Translations under genes and position numbers: made by a program
Notes under the pieces: generated by a model
Told to the model about the DNA's origin: nothing
The model's input: only the letters and a program-made list of their open reading frames with translations
Databases searched by the model: none
Assembly (NCBI GenBank): GCA_964352675.1
Contig: CAYGSN010000028.1
Coordinates: 1-26,472, forward strand
DNA length: 26,472 nt
Reading direction: 5' to 3'
From: CAYGSN01 sp964352675
Lineage (GTDB): Bacteria > Pseudomonadota > Alphaproteobacteria > Micavibrionales > Micavibrionaceae
Shown: in pieces, positions 1-7,351 of the stretch
Position numbering within the stretch: position 1 is the stretch's first letter
How the letters are laid out: each line of letters starts with the position of its first letter

Positions 1-42
1 CCCCCCTTTTCCTGCCGCCTTGCCGTGCTATAGTCTTTTTCC

Positions 43-669
43 ATGAGCAGGAAAAACCCCGATCATGATGATGAACTCATCCGCAAAAACGCCCAGACAG
101 GGCTTTTCGTCCTGCTAATCGTTATTGGCATGGTAATCCTGTCCTTTGCCTCTGTCCCGTTATATTCCTTGTTTTGCCGTGTGACCGGATTTGGCGGAAC
201 GACGCAAACAGCAGAATCACTCCCCGACACAGTTCTGGAGCGCGTTGTGACAATTAAATTCAACGCCGATACCGGCCGTAATATGCCCTGGGACTTCACT
301 CCGGAAATGCGGGAAATCGATGTCCATCTGGGTGAACGCGGCTTAACCGCCTATCACGCCTACAACCGTATGAACACAGCCAATAGCGGCACCGCAATTT
401 ACAACGTGACGCCTTTGAAGGCGGGCAAGTATTTTCACAAGATTCAGTGCTTCTGCTTTGATGAGCAAACCCTGCAACCAAAGCAGGAGGTTTCCATGCC
501 TGTCCTGTTCTTTGTTGATCCGGCCATGAATGATGACCCAAATATGGATGACGTGCACACCATCACCCTGTCCTATACTTTTTTCCCTGCAGACTCAAAG
601 GAGCTTGAAGAGGGGCTTGAAGCGTTTTACAATGAAAGCCCTGAAGCGGATCGATCCGCAACACATTAA
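43..669 (+). CDS. ctaG: Cytochrome c oxidase assembly protein CtaG/Cox11 (208 aa)
   Basis: Copper chaperone that delivers CuB to subunit I of aa3-type cytochrome c oxidase. The protein has a short charged N-terminus, one membrane anchor at about residues 21-44 and a periplasmic domain. The copper-binding pair is visible as C136-F137-C138 in the context KIQCFCFDEQ, followed by the conserved PVLFFVDP segment; these are hallmarks of the Cox11 family, and the length is normal. It is the first complete gene of a run continuing into coxC, DUF983 and SURF1, the usual alphaproteobacterial oxidase cluster. No Shine-Dalgarno sequence precedes the ATG. Instead a TATAGT hexamer with an upstream TGC (extended -10 type) lies 8 bases before it, so a leaderless transcript is possible. 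The first 42 bases hold nothing else I can name. Confidence 0.95.
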   Translation: MSRKNPDHDDELIRKNAQTGLFVLLIVIGMVILSFASVPLYSLFCRVTGFGGTTQTAESLPDTVLERVVTIKFNADTGRNMPWDFTPEMREIDVHLGERGLTAYHAYNRMNTANSGTAIYNVTPLKAGKYFHKIQCFCFDEQTLQPKQEVSMPVLFFVDPAMNDDPNMDDVHTITLSYTFFPADSKELEEGLEAFYNESPEADRSATH

Positions 670-688
670 TCCTTTTGGGAGCATTTTT

Positions 689-1555
689 ATGGCCGAAAAA
701 ATCGAATACTCGACAACCGGAAAACCCCATCCTTATCACATCGTACGGCCCAGTATCTGGCCACTTGCTGGCGCTTTCGCAGGCGGTCTATTCACGTTCG
801 GAATTGTGTTATTCATGCACAAGGCCGAATTCGCAGGCATTTCCGTTGGGATGAAAGGTGCGATTGCCGGTCTGATTGCCATACTGCTCGTTATGTTTTT
901 CTGGTGGAAAGATGTGATTTTTGAAAGCACGACCGAAAAAGTACATAACAAAATCACCGAAATCGGCTTGCGTTACGGCATGGCGCTCTTTATCGCCTCG
1001 GAAGTTATGTTCTTTGTTGCCTTTTTCTGGGCATTTTTCAACGCCTCTCTGTTTCCCACCGAAGCCATCGGATTTGTCTGGCCTCCCGCAAATATAGAAG
1101 TTATCGATCCGTTTGACCTCCCGTTCCTGATGACGATGATCCTTCTGCTTTCCGGCTGTACAGTCACCTGGGCGCATCACGCCGTTCTGCATAACGATCA
1201 GAAGAACCTCGTTCGTGCGCTTGGCTTATCGGTCTTTTTGGGCTTTTTCTTTCTATGCTTTCAAGTCTATGAATATGGCCACGCAACTTTTGGTTTTACC
1301 GAGGGTATTTATCCCTCAACCTTCTATATGGCCACCGGATTCCACGGCTTTCACGTCTTTGTGGGAACCGTATTCCTGGCTGTGTGCTGGTTCCGCGCGA
1401 TGAAAGGCCATTTTACTGCCGAGCATCATTTCGGCTTTGAGGCGGCGGCCTGGTACTGGCATTTCGTTGACGTTGTGTGGCTGTTCCTGTTTATTGCCAT
1501 TTATTGGTGGGGCGGAGAAATTGGCATGGATCACTCGCATCTCGCCGCACCGTAA
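689..1555 (+). CDS. coxC: Cytochrome c oxidase subunit III (288 aa)
   Basis: Subunit III of heme-copper cytochrome c oxidase (also called ctaE), an integral inner-membrane protein that stabilises the catalytic core. The open frame extends back to 530 inside ctaG, but the start at 689 gives the family N-terminus (MAEKIEYSTTGKPHPYHIV) and has a GGGAG ribosome site 8 bases upstream. About seven hydrophobic segments are visible. The C-terminal half carries the COX3 signatures FYMATGFHGFHVFVGT and EAAAWYWHFVDVVWLFLF. It starts 19 bases after ctaG and is followed 9 bases later by the DUF983 gene, so the genes are almost certainly co-transcribed. Confidence 0.96.
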   Translation: MAEKIEYSTTGKPHPYHIVRPSIWPLAGAFAGGLFTFGIVLFMHKAEFAGISVGMKGAIAGLIAILLVMFFWWKDVIFESTTEKVHNKITEIGLRYGMALFIASEVMFFVAFFWAFFNASLFPTEAIGFVWPPANIEVIDPFDLPFLMTMILLLSGCTVTWAHHAVLHNDQKNLVRALGLSVFLGFFFLCFQVYEYGHATFGFTEGIYPSTFYMATGFHGFHVFVGTVFLAVCWFRAMKGHFTAEHHFGFEAAAWYWHFVDVVWLFLFIAIYWWGGEIGMDHSHLAAP

Positions 1556-1564
1556 AGCAATATC

Positions 1565-1924
1565 ATGGTTAACCTTGAGACAATCAAACTCGGCTGGGCC
1601 TGCAAATGTCCGAAATGCCGGGAGGGTAAGATATTCAAACCGGGCCTGCTTTCACTGAACCTAGAAGAAAAATGCCCCCGTTGCGGGCTGGATCTGGACA
1701 AGAATGACAGCGCCGACGGCCCGGCAGTATTCCTGATTTTTATTCTTGGCTTTGCTCTTGTCCCCATCGCGCTCTGGCTGGATTTTGCCTTCGGCATGCC
1801 GCTCTGGGTGCACGCTCTACTCTGGACGGCGGTGGCCCTGGGCATTGTTCTGGGCACGCTCAAGCCTCTGAAGGCCTACATTATTGCCCTGCAATACAAG
1901 TACAGACCCAATGACTGGGAGTAA
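1565..1924 (+). CDS. DUF983 family zinc-ribbon membrane protein (119 aa)
   Basis: Small membrane protein of the DUF983 family, commonly found beside oxidase assembly genes in alphaproteobacteria; its biochemical role is not established. Two CxxC knuckles are visible in the N-terminal third (CKCPKC and CPRCG), consistent with a zinc ribbon. Two hydrophobic helices follow at about residues 53-73 and 78-98. The position between coxC and SURF1 suggests a role in maturation or metallation of cytochrome oxidase, which is inference from context. Its 3' end overlaps the start of the SURF1 gene by 14 bases, suggesting translational coupling. Confidence 0.88.
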   Translation: MVNLETIKLGWACKCPKCREGKIFKPGLLSLNLEEKCPRCGLDLDKNDSADGPAVFLIFILGFALVPIALWLDFAFGMPLWVHALLWTAVALGIVLGTLKPLKAYIIALQYKYRPNDWE

Positions 1925-2609
1925 AAATTTTCCACTGCTTGCAACCCTCTTTACCCTGATCGGGATCGGGGTTCTGTGCACCCTCGGCTCCTGGCAGCTC
2001 CAGCGCCTGGAATGGAAGCGCGAGCTTCTCTCCGGGCTAGAAGAGGAATACCGGAAAGATGCGGGCCAAACCCTTCTGGGACCAGCGGATATCGATGAAA
2101 AATTCCAGTTTCGCCGCGGCACGATCCGCGCGACCTATCTGCCCGGCACACAAATCCTAATCGCCCCGCGCACGCATGATGGCGAAGCCGGGATGCATGT
2201 GCTGGCCGCGGCGGCTCTGGCGGATGGATCGACACTGCTGGTGAACCGGGGCTGGGCGCCACAGGGCGCGCAACCCGGGCCGCCTCCGCCAGACCGGGAT
2301 CTGCTAACCGGGCTATTTCGCCCGCCCCCTGCACGCAATGCTTTTACCCCGAAAAACCTCCCGGAGGAAAACCAGTGGTACCACCCCGATCCGGATGATA
2401 TTGCGCAACGTTTCGGATTGGAAAATATCCGGCCCTATATCCTCTATCTGGAAACCCAGGATGATGAACTCTTCATCACACAAGCGACCGCACCGAATCT
2501 GAATAATAATCACCTGCAATATGCGGCATTCTGGTTCGCCATGGCGGGCGTTCTGGCTGTAATTTATGTGCTGAGGTTTTGGGTCATCAAACGTCCCCTA
2601 CGATCTTAA
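1911..2609 (+). CDS. SURF1 family cytochrome oxidase biogenesis protein (232 aa)
   Basis: SURF1/Shy1 family, needed for heme a insertion or assembly of aa3-type cytochrome oxidase. The family architecture is clear: an N-terminal membrane helix followed by the GSWQLQRLEWK motif, a periplasmic-side domain with VNRGWAP, and a C-terminal helix preceded by NNNHLQYAAFWFAM. The frame is open from 1884, but the ATG at 1911 gives the usual short N-terminus (MTGSKNFPLLATLF) and overlaps the DUF983 gene by 14 bases. The stop codon overlaps that of the convergent M23 peptidase gene by 4 bases, both stops being read from the same TTAA. Confidence 0.92.
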   Translation: MTGSKNFPLLATLFTLIGIGVLCTLGSWQLQRLEWKRELLSGLEEEYRKDAGQTLLGPADIDEKFQFRRGTIRATYLPGTQILIAPRTHDGEAGMHVLAAAALADGSTLLVNRGWAPQGAQPGPPPPDRDLLTGLFRPPPARNAFTPKNLPEENQWYHPDPDDIAQRFGLENIRPYILYLETQDDELFITQATAPNLNNNHLQYAAFWFAMAGVLAVIYVLRFWVIKRPLRS

Positions 2610-4186
2610 CGGATACTGCTGGAAGAATCCTCGCCGTCATGCTTCTGTGCGAACTTCAAGCCCTCGCTCAGCGCCACATATTGCTGCTGCAGCGCCGCCA
2701 TTAGGCCCCTAAATCTCTGCATTTCCTGCCCTTCCAGCTGCTCGCCAGTCGGCAGGTCAACGCTCTTCGGATTAACCTGCTTGTTGTTCACCAGAACTTC
2801 GTAGTGCAGATGTGGGCCGGTGGAGCGCCCGGTCGTACCGATATAGCCAATCACATCCCCCTGCTCAACGCGCTTGCCCTTGGCAATACCGCTTCTGAAT
2901 TTGTGCATATGTGCATAAGCAGTCTTCAGCGTGGAGTTGTGTCGAATGCGCACATAATTCCCGTAACTTCCGTTGCGCGCGGCAAATTCAATGACACCAT
3001 CGCCGGCAGCATAGATCGGCGTTCCGGTCGGTGCGGCAAAATCGGCACCCTTATGCATCTTGTTATACCCCAGAACCGGATGTTTGCGCATACCGAAGCC
3101 GGAAGACAGGCGCGCACCGTCAACGGGTGTTTTCATTAGGGTTTTACGAATACTGTGACCGTCCGGCTCAAAATAATCCACGCGACCATCTTTCATCTCA
3201 TAGCGGAAGATCGGCACAGCCTTGCCGTTTACACTCAGATTCGCATGCAGAACATCGCCGTATTTCTTGTAGGAGCCGTCTTCCGTCTCATATGTGTCAT
3301 ACAAAACCTCAATGATATCTCCGGGTTGGATGTCACGCTGGAAATCTACATCCCAGGAATAAATCCGGATCACTTCCGCAATCACCTGCGGCGGAATGCC
3401 CGCGCGTGCGGCAGAGCCATATAAGGATGTCTCAATCTCCGCGCTTTTCGCGTAAGAGCGCTGCACCAGTTTTTTCTCTTTCATTTCAGATACGAAATCT
3501 TCGTGATCCTTGCGCACGAAAATCTCCTTCACAGGGTCGAGCTTCACATTCATTTTGATAAACGGCCCACGCTCGCCCTCCTGCTGGGCGGCGGCAAACT
3601 GCACGCCAATTCTCTGGCCGGGCTTGATAGAGCGCGGATCGAAATGCTCGCTCAGCGCCTTAATCGCGAGATAAGCCTCCTGACCGCCAACCCCGGCTTT
3701 TTGTAGGGCTCCGGCTATCGTGTCGCCGTTTTCAATCTGCACTTCCTGGAATTCAGGCTCCGGCGCTTTTTTCAGAGCCAATTTAGCCTTACGCATCCCA
3801 TCGGACATTCCATTTTGCAAAACATCGCTCAGGGCCGTATCCATCACCCGCACACCCTGATGGCCGTCCGTGTGAATCGAAGATTCTGAAGGGTTTGGAA
3901 CCCCGACAATCGCAAAGCTTACAAGCACCAATGCCGAAACGGAAACCGCAACGTAACGCAGCCGCACACGATTACCACGCGTTAACCAGTAACGGTGGCG
4001 CAACCGCACAAGACGGTGAAATTGTAGTTTTTGTTTTAACGATGCAAACACAGGCATCAGCAGACACTCCAAACTCTTAAGCATATCCAAAGCACGACCA
4101 CCAACCGGGCGAGGCGATGCCAGGATGCGGACTCTGGCATAGAAATGCTTTGTGATCAATTTTGTTATGCTTAGCACAGCTTTCAT
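2606..4186 (-). CDS. M23 family murein endopeptidase, MepM-like (about 526 aa)
   Basis: Predicted membrane-anchored, periplasm-facing peptidoglycan DD-endopeptidase of the LytM/M23 family. A basic N-terminus leads into one membrane helix (YVAVSVSALVLVSFAIVG), then a LysM/OapA-like region (NGDTIAGALQKAG through IKPGQRIGVQF) as in MepM/YebA. The C-terminal M23 domain keeps its zinc ligands: HKGAD (H378, D382), the HMH pair near 426-428, and HLHYE (459-461), so it should be active. A short tail rich in Gln and Ser follows. The start is uncertain: ATG 4186 has GGA at suitable spacing and an open frame behind it, ATG 4084 (492 aa) is also possible, and a TTG at 4222 is less likely. It is probably the last gene of the unit begun by the IalB-like gene. 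Confidence 0.9.
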   Translation of the reverse strand: MKAVLSITKLITKHFYARVRILASPRPVGGRALDMLKSLECLLMPVFASLKQKLQFHRLVRLRHRYWLTRGNRVRLRYVAVSVSALVLVSFAIVGVPNPSESSIHTDGHQGVRVMDTALSDVLQNGMSDGMRKAKLALKKAPEPEFQEVQIENGDTIAGALQKAGVGGQEAYLAIKALSEHFDPRSIKPGQRIGVQFAAAQQEGERGPFIKMNVKLDPVKEIFVRKDHEDFVSEMKEKKLVQRSYAKSAEIETSLYGSAARAGIPPQVIAEVIRIYSWDVDFQRDIQPGDIIEVLYDTYETEDGSYKKYGDVLHANLSVNGKAVPIFRYEMKDGRVDYFEPDGHSIRKTLMKTPVDGARLSSGFGMRKHPVLGYNKMHKGADFAAPTGTPIYAAGDGVIEFAARNGSYGNYVRIRHNSTLKTAYAHMHKFRSGIAKGKRVEQGDVIGYIGTTGRSTGPHLHYEVLVNNKQVNPKSVDLPTGEQLEGQEMQRFRGLMAALQQQYVALSEGLKFAQKHDGEDSSSSIR

Positions 4187-4237
4187 ATGATTCCAATCAT
4201 GGTCAAAGGATGCAGACCACAAGAGCTTGGGATAAAA

Positions 4238-4789
4238 TCAACCGAATTCGGTGTCTAGAGAATCCAGAGCCGCCTGGATGAACTCTTTGGGTTCATGCAT
4301 CTTTCTGTTGATGTCATAATAAGTGAAAATACCAAAAATCAGGAAAACCAGAGCGTCCATTGCACCGCTCGTTTCCGCACTGGTCTCAATCGAACCGGGC
4401 AACAAACCAGCCAGCAAAATCAGGAAAAATAAAACCGTATAGGTAACCATCAGGGATTTTGCCATTTTTGCATAGCCCGTTACGATCACACGCACGGTCT
4501 GCTGACTCTTCACAACACTAACGTCCAGATCCGCGCGCGCATGATGCGTCATGCCCATATATCCGCTGGTCGAACCGATAAGGGAAAAACCGCTCTTCTT
4601 GTCCTCAAGCGCCTTCACATCAAAGGCTCTTCTGAGGCGGTTTAACAAAGCTTCCTTAAGCTCTTTGTCCGTTGCCTCTTTGGTTAGGTTAATTTTTTTG
4701 GAAACTTCGATATACATCATGGGTTTTACATCTATGTTGAGGTTTAAAAGATCAAAATTTACATTCTTCTGTGATTTTATCGTGCGCAC
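4238..4789 (-). CDS. Unknown two-TM membrane protein (183 aa)
   Basis: I do not recognise this family. The N-terminal half (about residues 25-105) is soluble, with alternating basic and acidic residues. Two hydrophobic helices follow, near residues 113-131 (LMVTYTVLFFLILLAGLLPG) and 144-158 (MDALVFLIFGIFTYY), then a short acidic C-terminus. The chosen start is a GTG at 4789 preceded by AAAGGA at good spacing; it overlaps the upstream IalB-like gene by 38 bases. The alternative is one of two adjacent ATGs at 4720 and 4717, which have no clear ribosome site. Its place between a secreted IalB-like protein and an M23 peptidase suggests an envelope role, no more. Confidence 0.7.
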   Translation of the reverse strand: MRTIKSQKNVNFDLLNLNIDVKPMMYIEVSKKINLTKEATDKELKEALLNRLRRAFDVKALEDKKSGFSLIGSTSGYMGMTHHARADLDVSVVKSQQTVRVIVTGYAKMAKSLMVTYTVLFFLILLAGLLPGSIETSAETSGAMDALVFLIFGIFTYYDINRKMHEPKEFIQAALDSLDTEFG

Positions 4790-5255
4790 TGGAGGATCCT
4801 TTCAGGCTGAATGTATCTTTGGTAGAGGTGCCGCGCGAAGACGTCCCTCGCACAACCATGTCGGACCCTTTGCGAATGGAATCAACAATACGACCGTCTG
4901 TTTCGGCATCCGGAGCCCATCCTGTGTCATCCTGAGTAAACAGCACAAATTTCTGCCCGTTCACCTCAACACTGGCATCACTGCCGGTTTTGTATGTATA
5001 GCCGGCAATATAACTAAAAACATTTTTTGTGCCTTCCGCCGGGCGGTGGGTCACAAGCGCGTAAATCTCACCGCGCTTTGAATAATCGCCTTCATCCTTT
5101 TTGGGCTTGCTGGCCATGTAACAAACTTTACTGTCGCCCTCATAGAATACATACGCATCCCAATCGCTATAAGAGCCAATCAGGCGAGGCTCTCCCGCCT
5201 GCACGTGGAAAGGAAGAAGGATAAAAAGAAGGGCTATAGGAATAATATATTTCAT
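4752..5255 (-). CDS. IalB-like secreted protein (invasion-associated locus B family, 167 aa)
   Basis: Predicted periplasmic protein. A clean signal peptide (MKYIIPIALLFILLPFHVQA) is followed by GEPRLIGSYSDWDAYVF, the start typical of the IalB family. Other family-like features are KVCYMASKPKK, the segment NVFSYIAGYTYKTGSDASVEVNG, and paired cysteines (KVCY and the C-terminal EECKF) that may form a disulfide. Molecular function in the family is poorly known; it was named from Bartonella, but members are widespread in free-living alphaproteobacteria. The frame begins further upstream at a TTG (5288), but the ATG at 5255 places the signal peptide at the N-terminus. The 244-base gap to the divergent sigma gene holds a possible minus-strand promoter (GTTCAA at 5342-5347 and ACAATAGCA at 5321-5329, read on the complement). 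Confidence 0.85.
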   Translation of the reverse strand: MKYIIPIALLFILLPFHVQAGEPRLIGSYSDWDAYVFYEGDSKVCYMASKPKKDEGDYSKRGEIYALVTHRPAEGTKNVFSYIAGYTYKTGSDASVEVNGQKFVLFTQDDTGWAPDAETDGRIVDSIRKGSDMVVRGTSSRGTSTKDTFSLKGSSSAHDKITEECKF

Positions 5256-5384
5256 TGTGGTTATCGTTGAGTGGATCCCAGGAAACAAGTTAGATCAAAG
5301 GGTTATTATTTTCTCTATAAACAATAGCATATATTCCGCATGTTCAAAATCAAAAAAGCGCCGCATATTTATTGATCCATAGAT

Positions 5385-5414
5385 TGATCCAGTCGCCTGA
5401 TTCATCCGTAAACA
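5385..5414 (+). promoter_or_regulatory. Candidate ECF sigma (RpoE/ChrR-type) autoregulatory promoter
   Basis: TGATCC at 5385-5390, an 18-base spacer, then TAAACA at 5409-5414. This agrees with the promoter type known for the Rhodobacter sphaeroides RpoE–ChrR system (-35 TGATCC, about 18 bases, -10 near TAAGA), and it lies upstream of a sigma gene of that family. A second copy of ATTGATCC sits at 5371-5378, exactly 12 bases before the copy at 5383-5390, but has no matching -10. The transcript would have a leader of about 80 bases. Confidence 0.6.
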
Positions 5415-5499
5415 CAAATATAAACGCCACAAAAACGGCATTTATTAGGATATTAGGAGAAGCTGAAAAAACTTTACCCGGGGACAAATATGCGTCTTA

Positions 5500-6114
5500 A
5501 TGCAGGGAATGGCTCATGCTCCCAAAGAAACTGACAAAAAACAGGCTTTCGTCGATGATACGGCGAAGCCTGATCTCAACGACCTGTTGGTTAAAGTCGG
5601 ACGGGACCGGGACAAAGAAAGCTTCACCCAATTGTTTGAATATTTTGCCCCGCGCGTGAAATCCTTTTTAATGAGGGGTGGCACACCAGAGGAAACTGCA
5701 GATGAACTGGCGCAGGAAACAATGTTGAACGTCTGGCACAAAGCCGAAAGATACGACCCCGCCCAGGCCGCGGCCAGCACCTGGATATTCACCATTGCGC
5801 GCAATAAAAAAATCGATGCGCTGCGCAAAGCCGGGCGCGGGGATTTTGATAGGACCGATATGGTTCTGATCGATGAGGACAGCGTCGGCCCTAGTGAAAA
5901 TGTCATGCATCTGGAAGAAAGTGAAGCCATCGCCGAAGCACTCCACAACCTGCCGGAAGAACAGTCCGCCCTCCTGCATAAATCTTTTTTCGAGGGAAAA
6001 TCTCATGCCGAAATTGCCGATGAAACCGACATACCGCTGGGCACAGTGAAATCGCGCATCCGCCTGGCATTGGAGCGCCTGCGTGGCCAGAACAAAATCA
6101 GGGAGCTAAGATAA
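5500..6114 (+). CDS. rpoE: ECF sigma factor, RpoE/ChrR-associated type (204 aa)
   Basis: Extracytoplasmic-function sigma-70 factor. Region 2 spans about residues 40-108 (FEYFAPRVKSFLMRGGTPEE, then STWIFTIARNKKIDALRK) and region 4 about 148-200 (LPEEQSALLHKSFFEGKSHA, GTVKSRIRLALERLR). FAPRVKSFLMR is highly characteristic of the group whose anti-sigma factor is ChrR, and a ChrR gene follows 3 bases after the stop. In Rhodobacter this group answers singlet oxygen. The start is ambiguous: ATG 5500 and ATG 5509 are in frame, neither has a well-placed Shine-Dalgarno, and the nearest good one (GGGGA at 5480-5484) instead serves an out-of-frame ATG at 5490 that opens a 14-codon reading frame. Confidence 0.93.
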   Translation: MQGMAHAPKETDKKQAFVDDTAKPDLNDLLVKVGRDRDKESFTQLFEYFAPRVKSFLMRGGTPEETADELAQETMLNVWHKAERYDPAQAAASTWIFTIARNKKIDALRKAGRGDFDRTDMVLIDEDSVGPSENVMHLEESEAIAEALHNLPEEQSALLHKSFFEGKSHAEIADETDIPLGTVKSRIRLALERLRGQNKIRELR

Positions 6115-6117
6115 GAC

Positions 6118-6807
6118 ATGATCTCCGGTCCCTCCACATCCCTGCATGACAGACTCCAGGACAGCTACCACACGCTGCTGCTTGAATATGCCGCAGGATT
6201 GCTGGACCAGGCGCAGAGCCTCATCGTTGCCTCGCATCTTGCTCTCTCCCCGGCAGGGCGACAGCTTGTCCGCCGCTGCGAGGCGCTGGGTGGGGCCATC
6301 CTTGAGCATAATTGCACCCCCGCATCCATGCGCGCAGAAAGTCTGAACAGGGTTTTAGAGCAAATCGATAAACCCCGCGAAGCGCCGCAAGACCCCTGCG
6401 ATGAAATATGCGACATCCTGCAGGGCTGCGCCGTGCCGCCGCTGCTCAAAACCATTATCCTGCACCAGAAAAAAACGCCCAAATGGTCCGCTGTGCTGCC
6501 GGGAGCGCAAACATTCCGCCTCGAGATGGAATGCAAAAGCAGCGCAGTGCGGTTCTGGAACCTGCGCCCGGCCTGCAAGACCCCACATCACAGCCACAAA
6601 GGAACTGAAATCACACTCGTGCTCGGAGGTGCCTTCTCCGATGAAGGCGGCGCGTATAAAGCCGGGGATTTAATCGTGACGGATGATGAGATTGACCATA
6701 CACCTGTGGCCTGCCCGGATCAGGGCTGTGTCTGTATGGTGGTTTCGGCCGCACCCATCCGTCTGCGCGGTCTGGCCGCCCTGCTCAATCCATTGCTGCG
6801 CAGATAA
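6118..6807 (+). CDS. chrR: ChrR-family anti-sigma factor lacking N-terminal zinc cysteines (229 aa)
   Basis: Predicted cytoplasmic anti-sigma factor for the adjacent ECF sigma. Residues 10-90 correspond to the sigma-binding domain and 115-225 to the C-terminal cupin. In R. sphaeroides ChrR, from memory of its sequence, the N-terminal zinc is held by H6, H31, C35 and C38. Aligning on the shared YAAG and ASHLAL segments, H31 is kept (H40) but C35 and C38 become S44 and G47, and H6 aligns to D15. The cupin metal set is retained as H158, H160, E164 and H194, and the C187/C189 pair as C204/C206. Three extra cysteines (C94, C98, C104) lie in the linker. It starts 3 bases after the sigma gene. Family assignment is firm; the metal status of the N-domain is inferred. 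Confidence 0.9.
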   Translation: MISGPSTSLHDRLQDSYHTLLLEYAAGLLDQAQSLIVASHLALSPAGRQLVRRCEALGGAILEHNCTPASMRAESLNRVLEQIDKPREAPQDPCDEICDILQGCAVPPLLKTIILHQKKTPKWSAVLPGAQTFRLEMECKSSAVRFWNLRPACKTPHHSHKGTEITLVLGGAFSDEGGAYKAGDLIVTDDEIDHTPVACPDQGCVCMVVSAAPIRLRGLAALLNPLLRR

Positions 6808-6809
6808 AA

Positions 6810-7349
6810 CTAATTTTTCTTGCCGGTCCGCACTTTGCGGCGCATGCCGAATTCCGGTTTCGCCAGTGCTTCGCTCGGCCCTCCCGCTTTCACCGGGCGC
6901 GCAGCAAACCGCCCCATGGACAAAAGCCGATCATACATCACAATCGCGCCCGCCACGCCGACATTCACGCAGAATTTCATCGGAATTTTAATCACGTGAT
7001 CGCATTTTTTCACCAGCGCGGGCGACAGGCTGCCCATCTCGGGCCCTAAAATATAAGCCGCGCGCGTCGGATGACGAAAGCTCGGCAAATCAATCGAATC
7101 ATCAATAAACTCAACGCCGACCAATTGGCATTCCTTGGGCAAATCCATCGCCTTGATATTCTCATATTGATAATATGGCAGATGATCAAACGAGTCCGCC
7201 GTATCGGAAACCCGCATCGCTTCAATATCCACCGCCGGAGCGATGGCAAAGAAAAAACTCGCGCCAAAGGAATGCGCCGAACGCACAAGATTGCCGACAT
7301 TGGCCTCCTTGCTGATCCCCTCAACACCGATTCCGAAATACCCTCTCAT
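6810..7349 (-). CDS. SpoU/TrmH-family RNA 2'-O-methyltransferase (179 aa)
   Basis: Knotted SPOUT-class methyltransferase that methylates ribose 2'-OH in tRNA or rRNA using S-adenosylmethionine. All three SpoU motifs are present: NVGNLVRSAHSFG (about residues 18-30), ILGPEMGSL (about 100-108) and IPMKFCVNVGVAGAIVMYD (about 121-139). There is no N-terminal substrate-binding extension, so it is a minimal SpoU protein and the target nucleotide cannot be told from the sequence. The basic tail (MRRKVRTGKKN) may bind RNA. It starts 2 bases after the acetoacetyl-CoA synthetase stop with an AAGGGA ribosome site inside that gene, and converges on chrR with a 2-base gap. Confidence 0.9.
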   Translation of the reverse strand: MRGYFGIGVEGISKEANVGNLVRSAHSFGASFFFAIAPAVDIEAMRVSDTADSFDHLPYYQYENIKAMDLPKECQLVGVEFIDDSIDLPSFRHPTRAAYILGPEMGSLSPALVKKCDHVIKIPMKFCVNVGVAGAIVMYDRLLSMGRFAARPVKAGGPSEALAKPEFGMRRKVRTGKKN

Positions 7350-7351
7350 AT

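Noticed and set aside
1..42. End of an upstream gene before ctaG
   Set aside because: One frame would stop at 44-46, overlapping the ctaG ATG, but 14 codons show no recognisable family; it cannot be told from chance.
5373..5378. First TGATCC as an independent ECF promoter
   Set aside because: No TAARA-like -10 lies 17-19 bases downstream; only the second copy has one.
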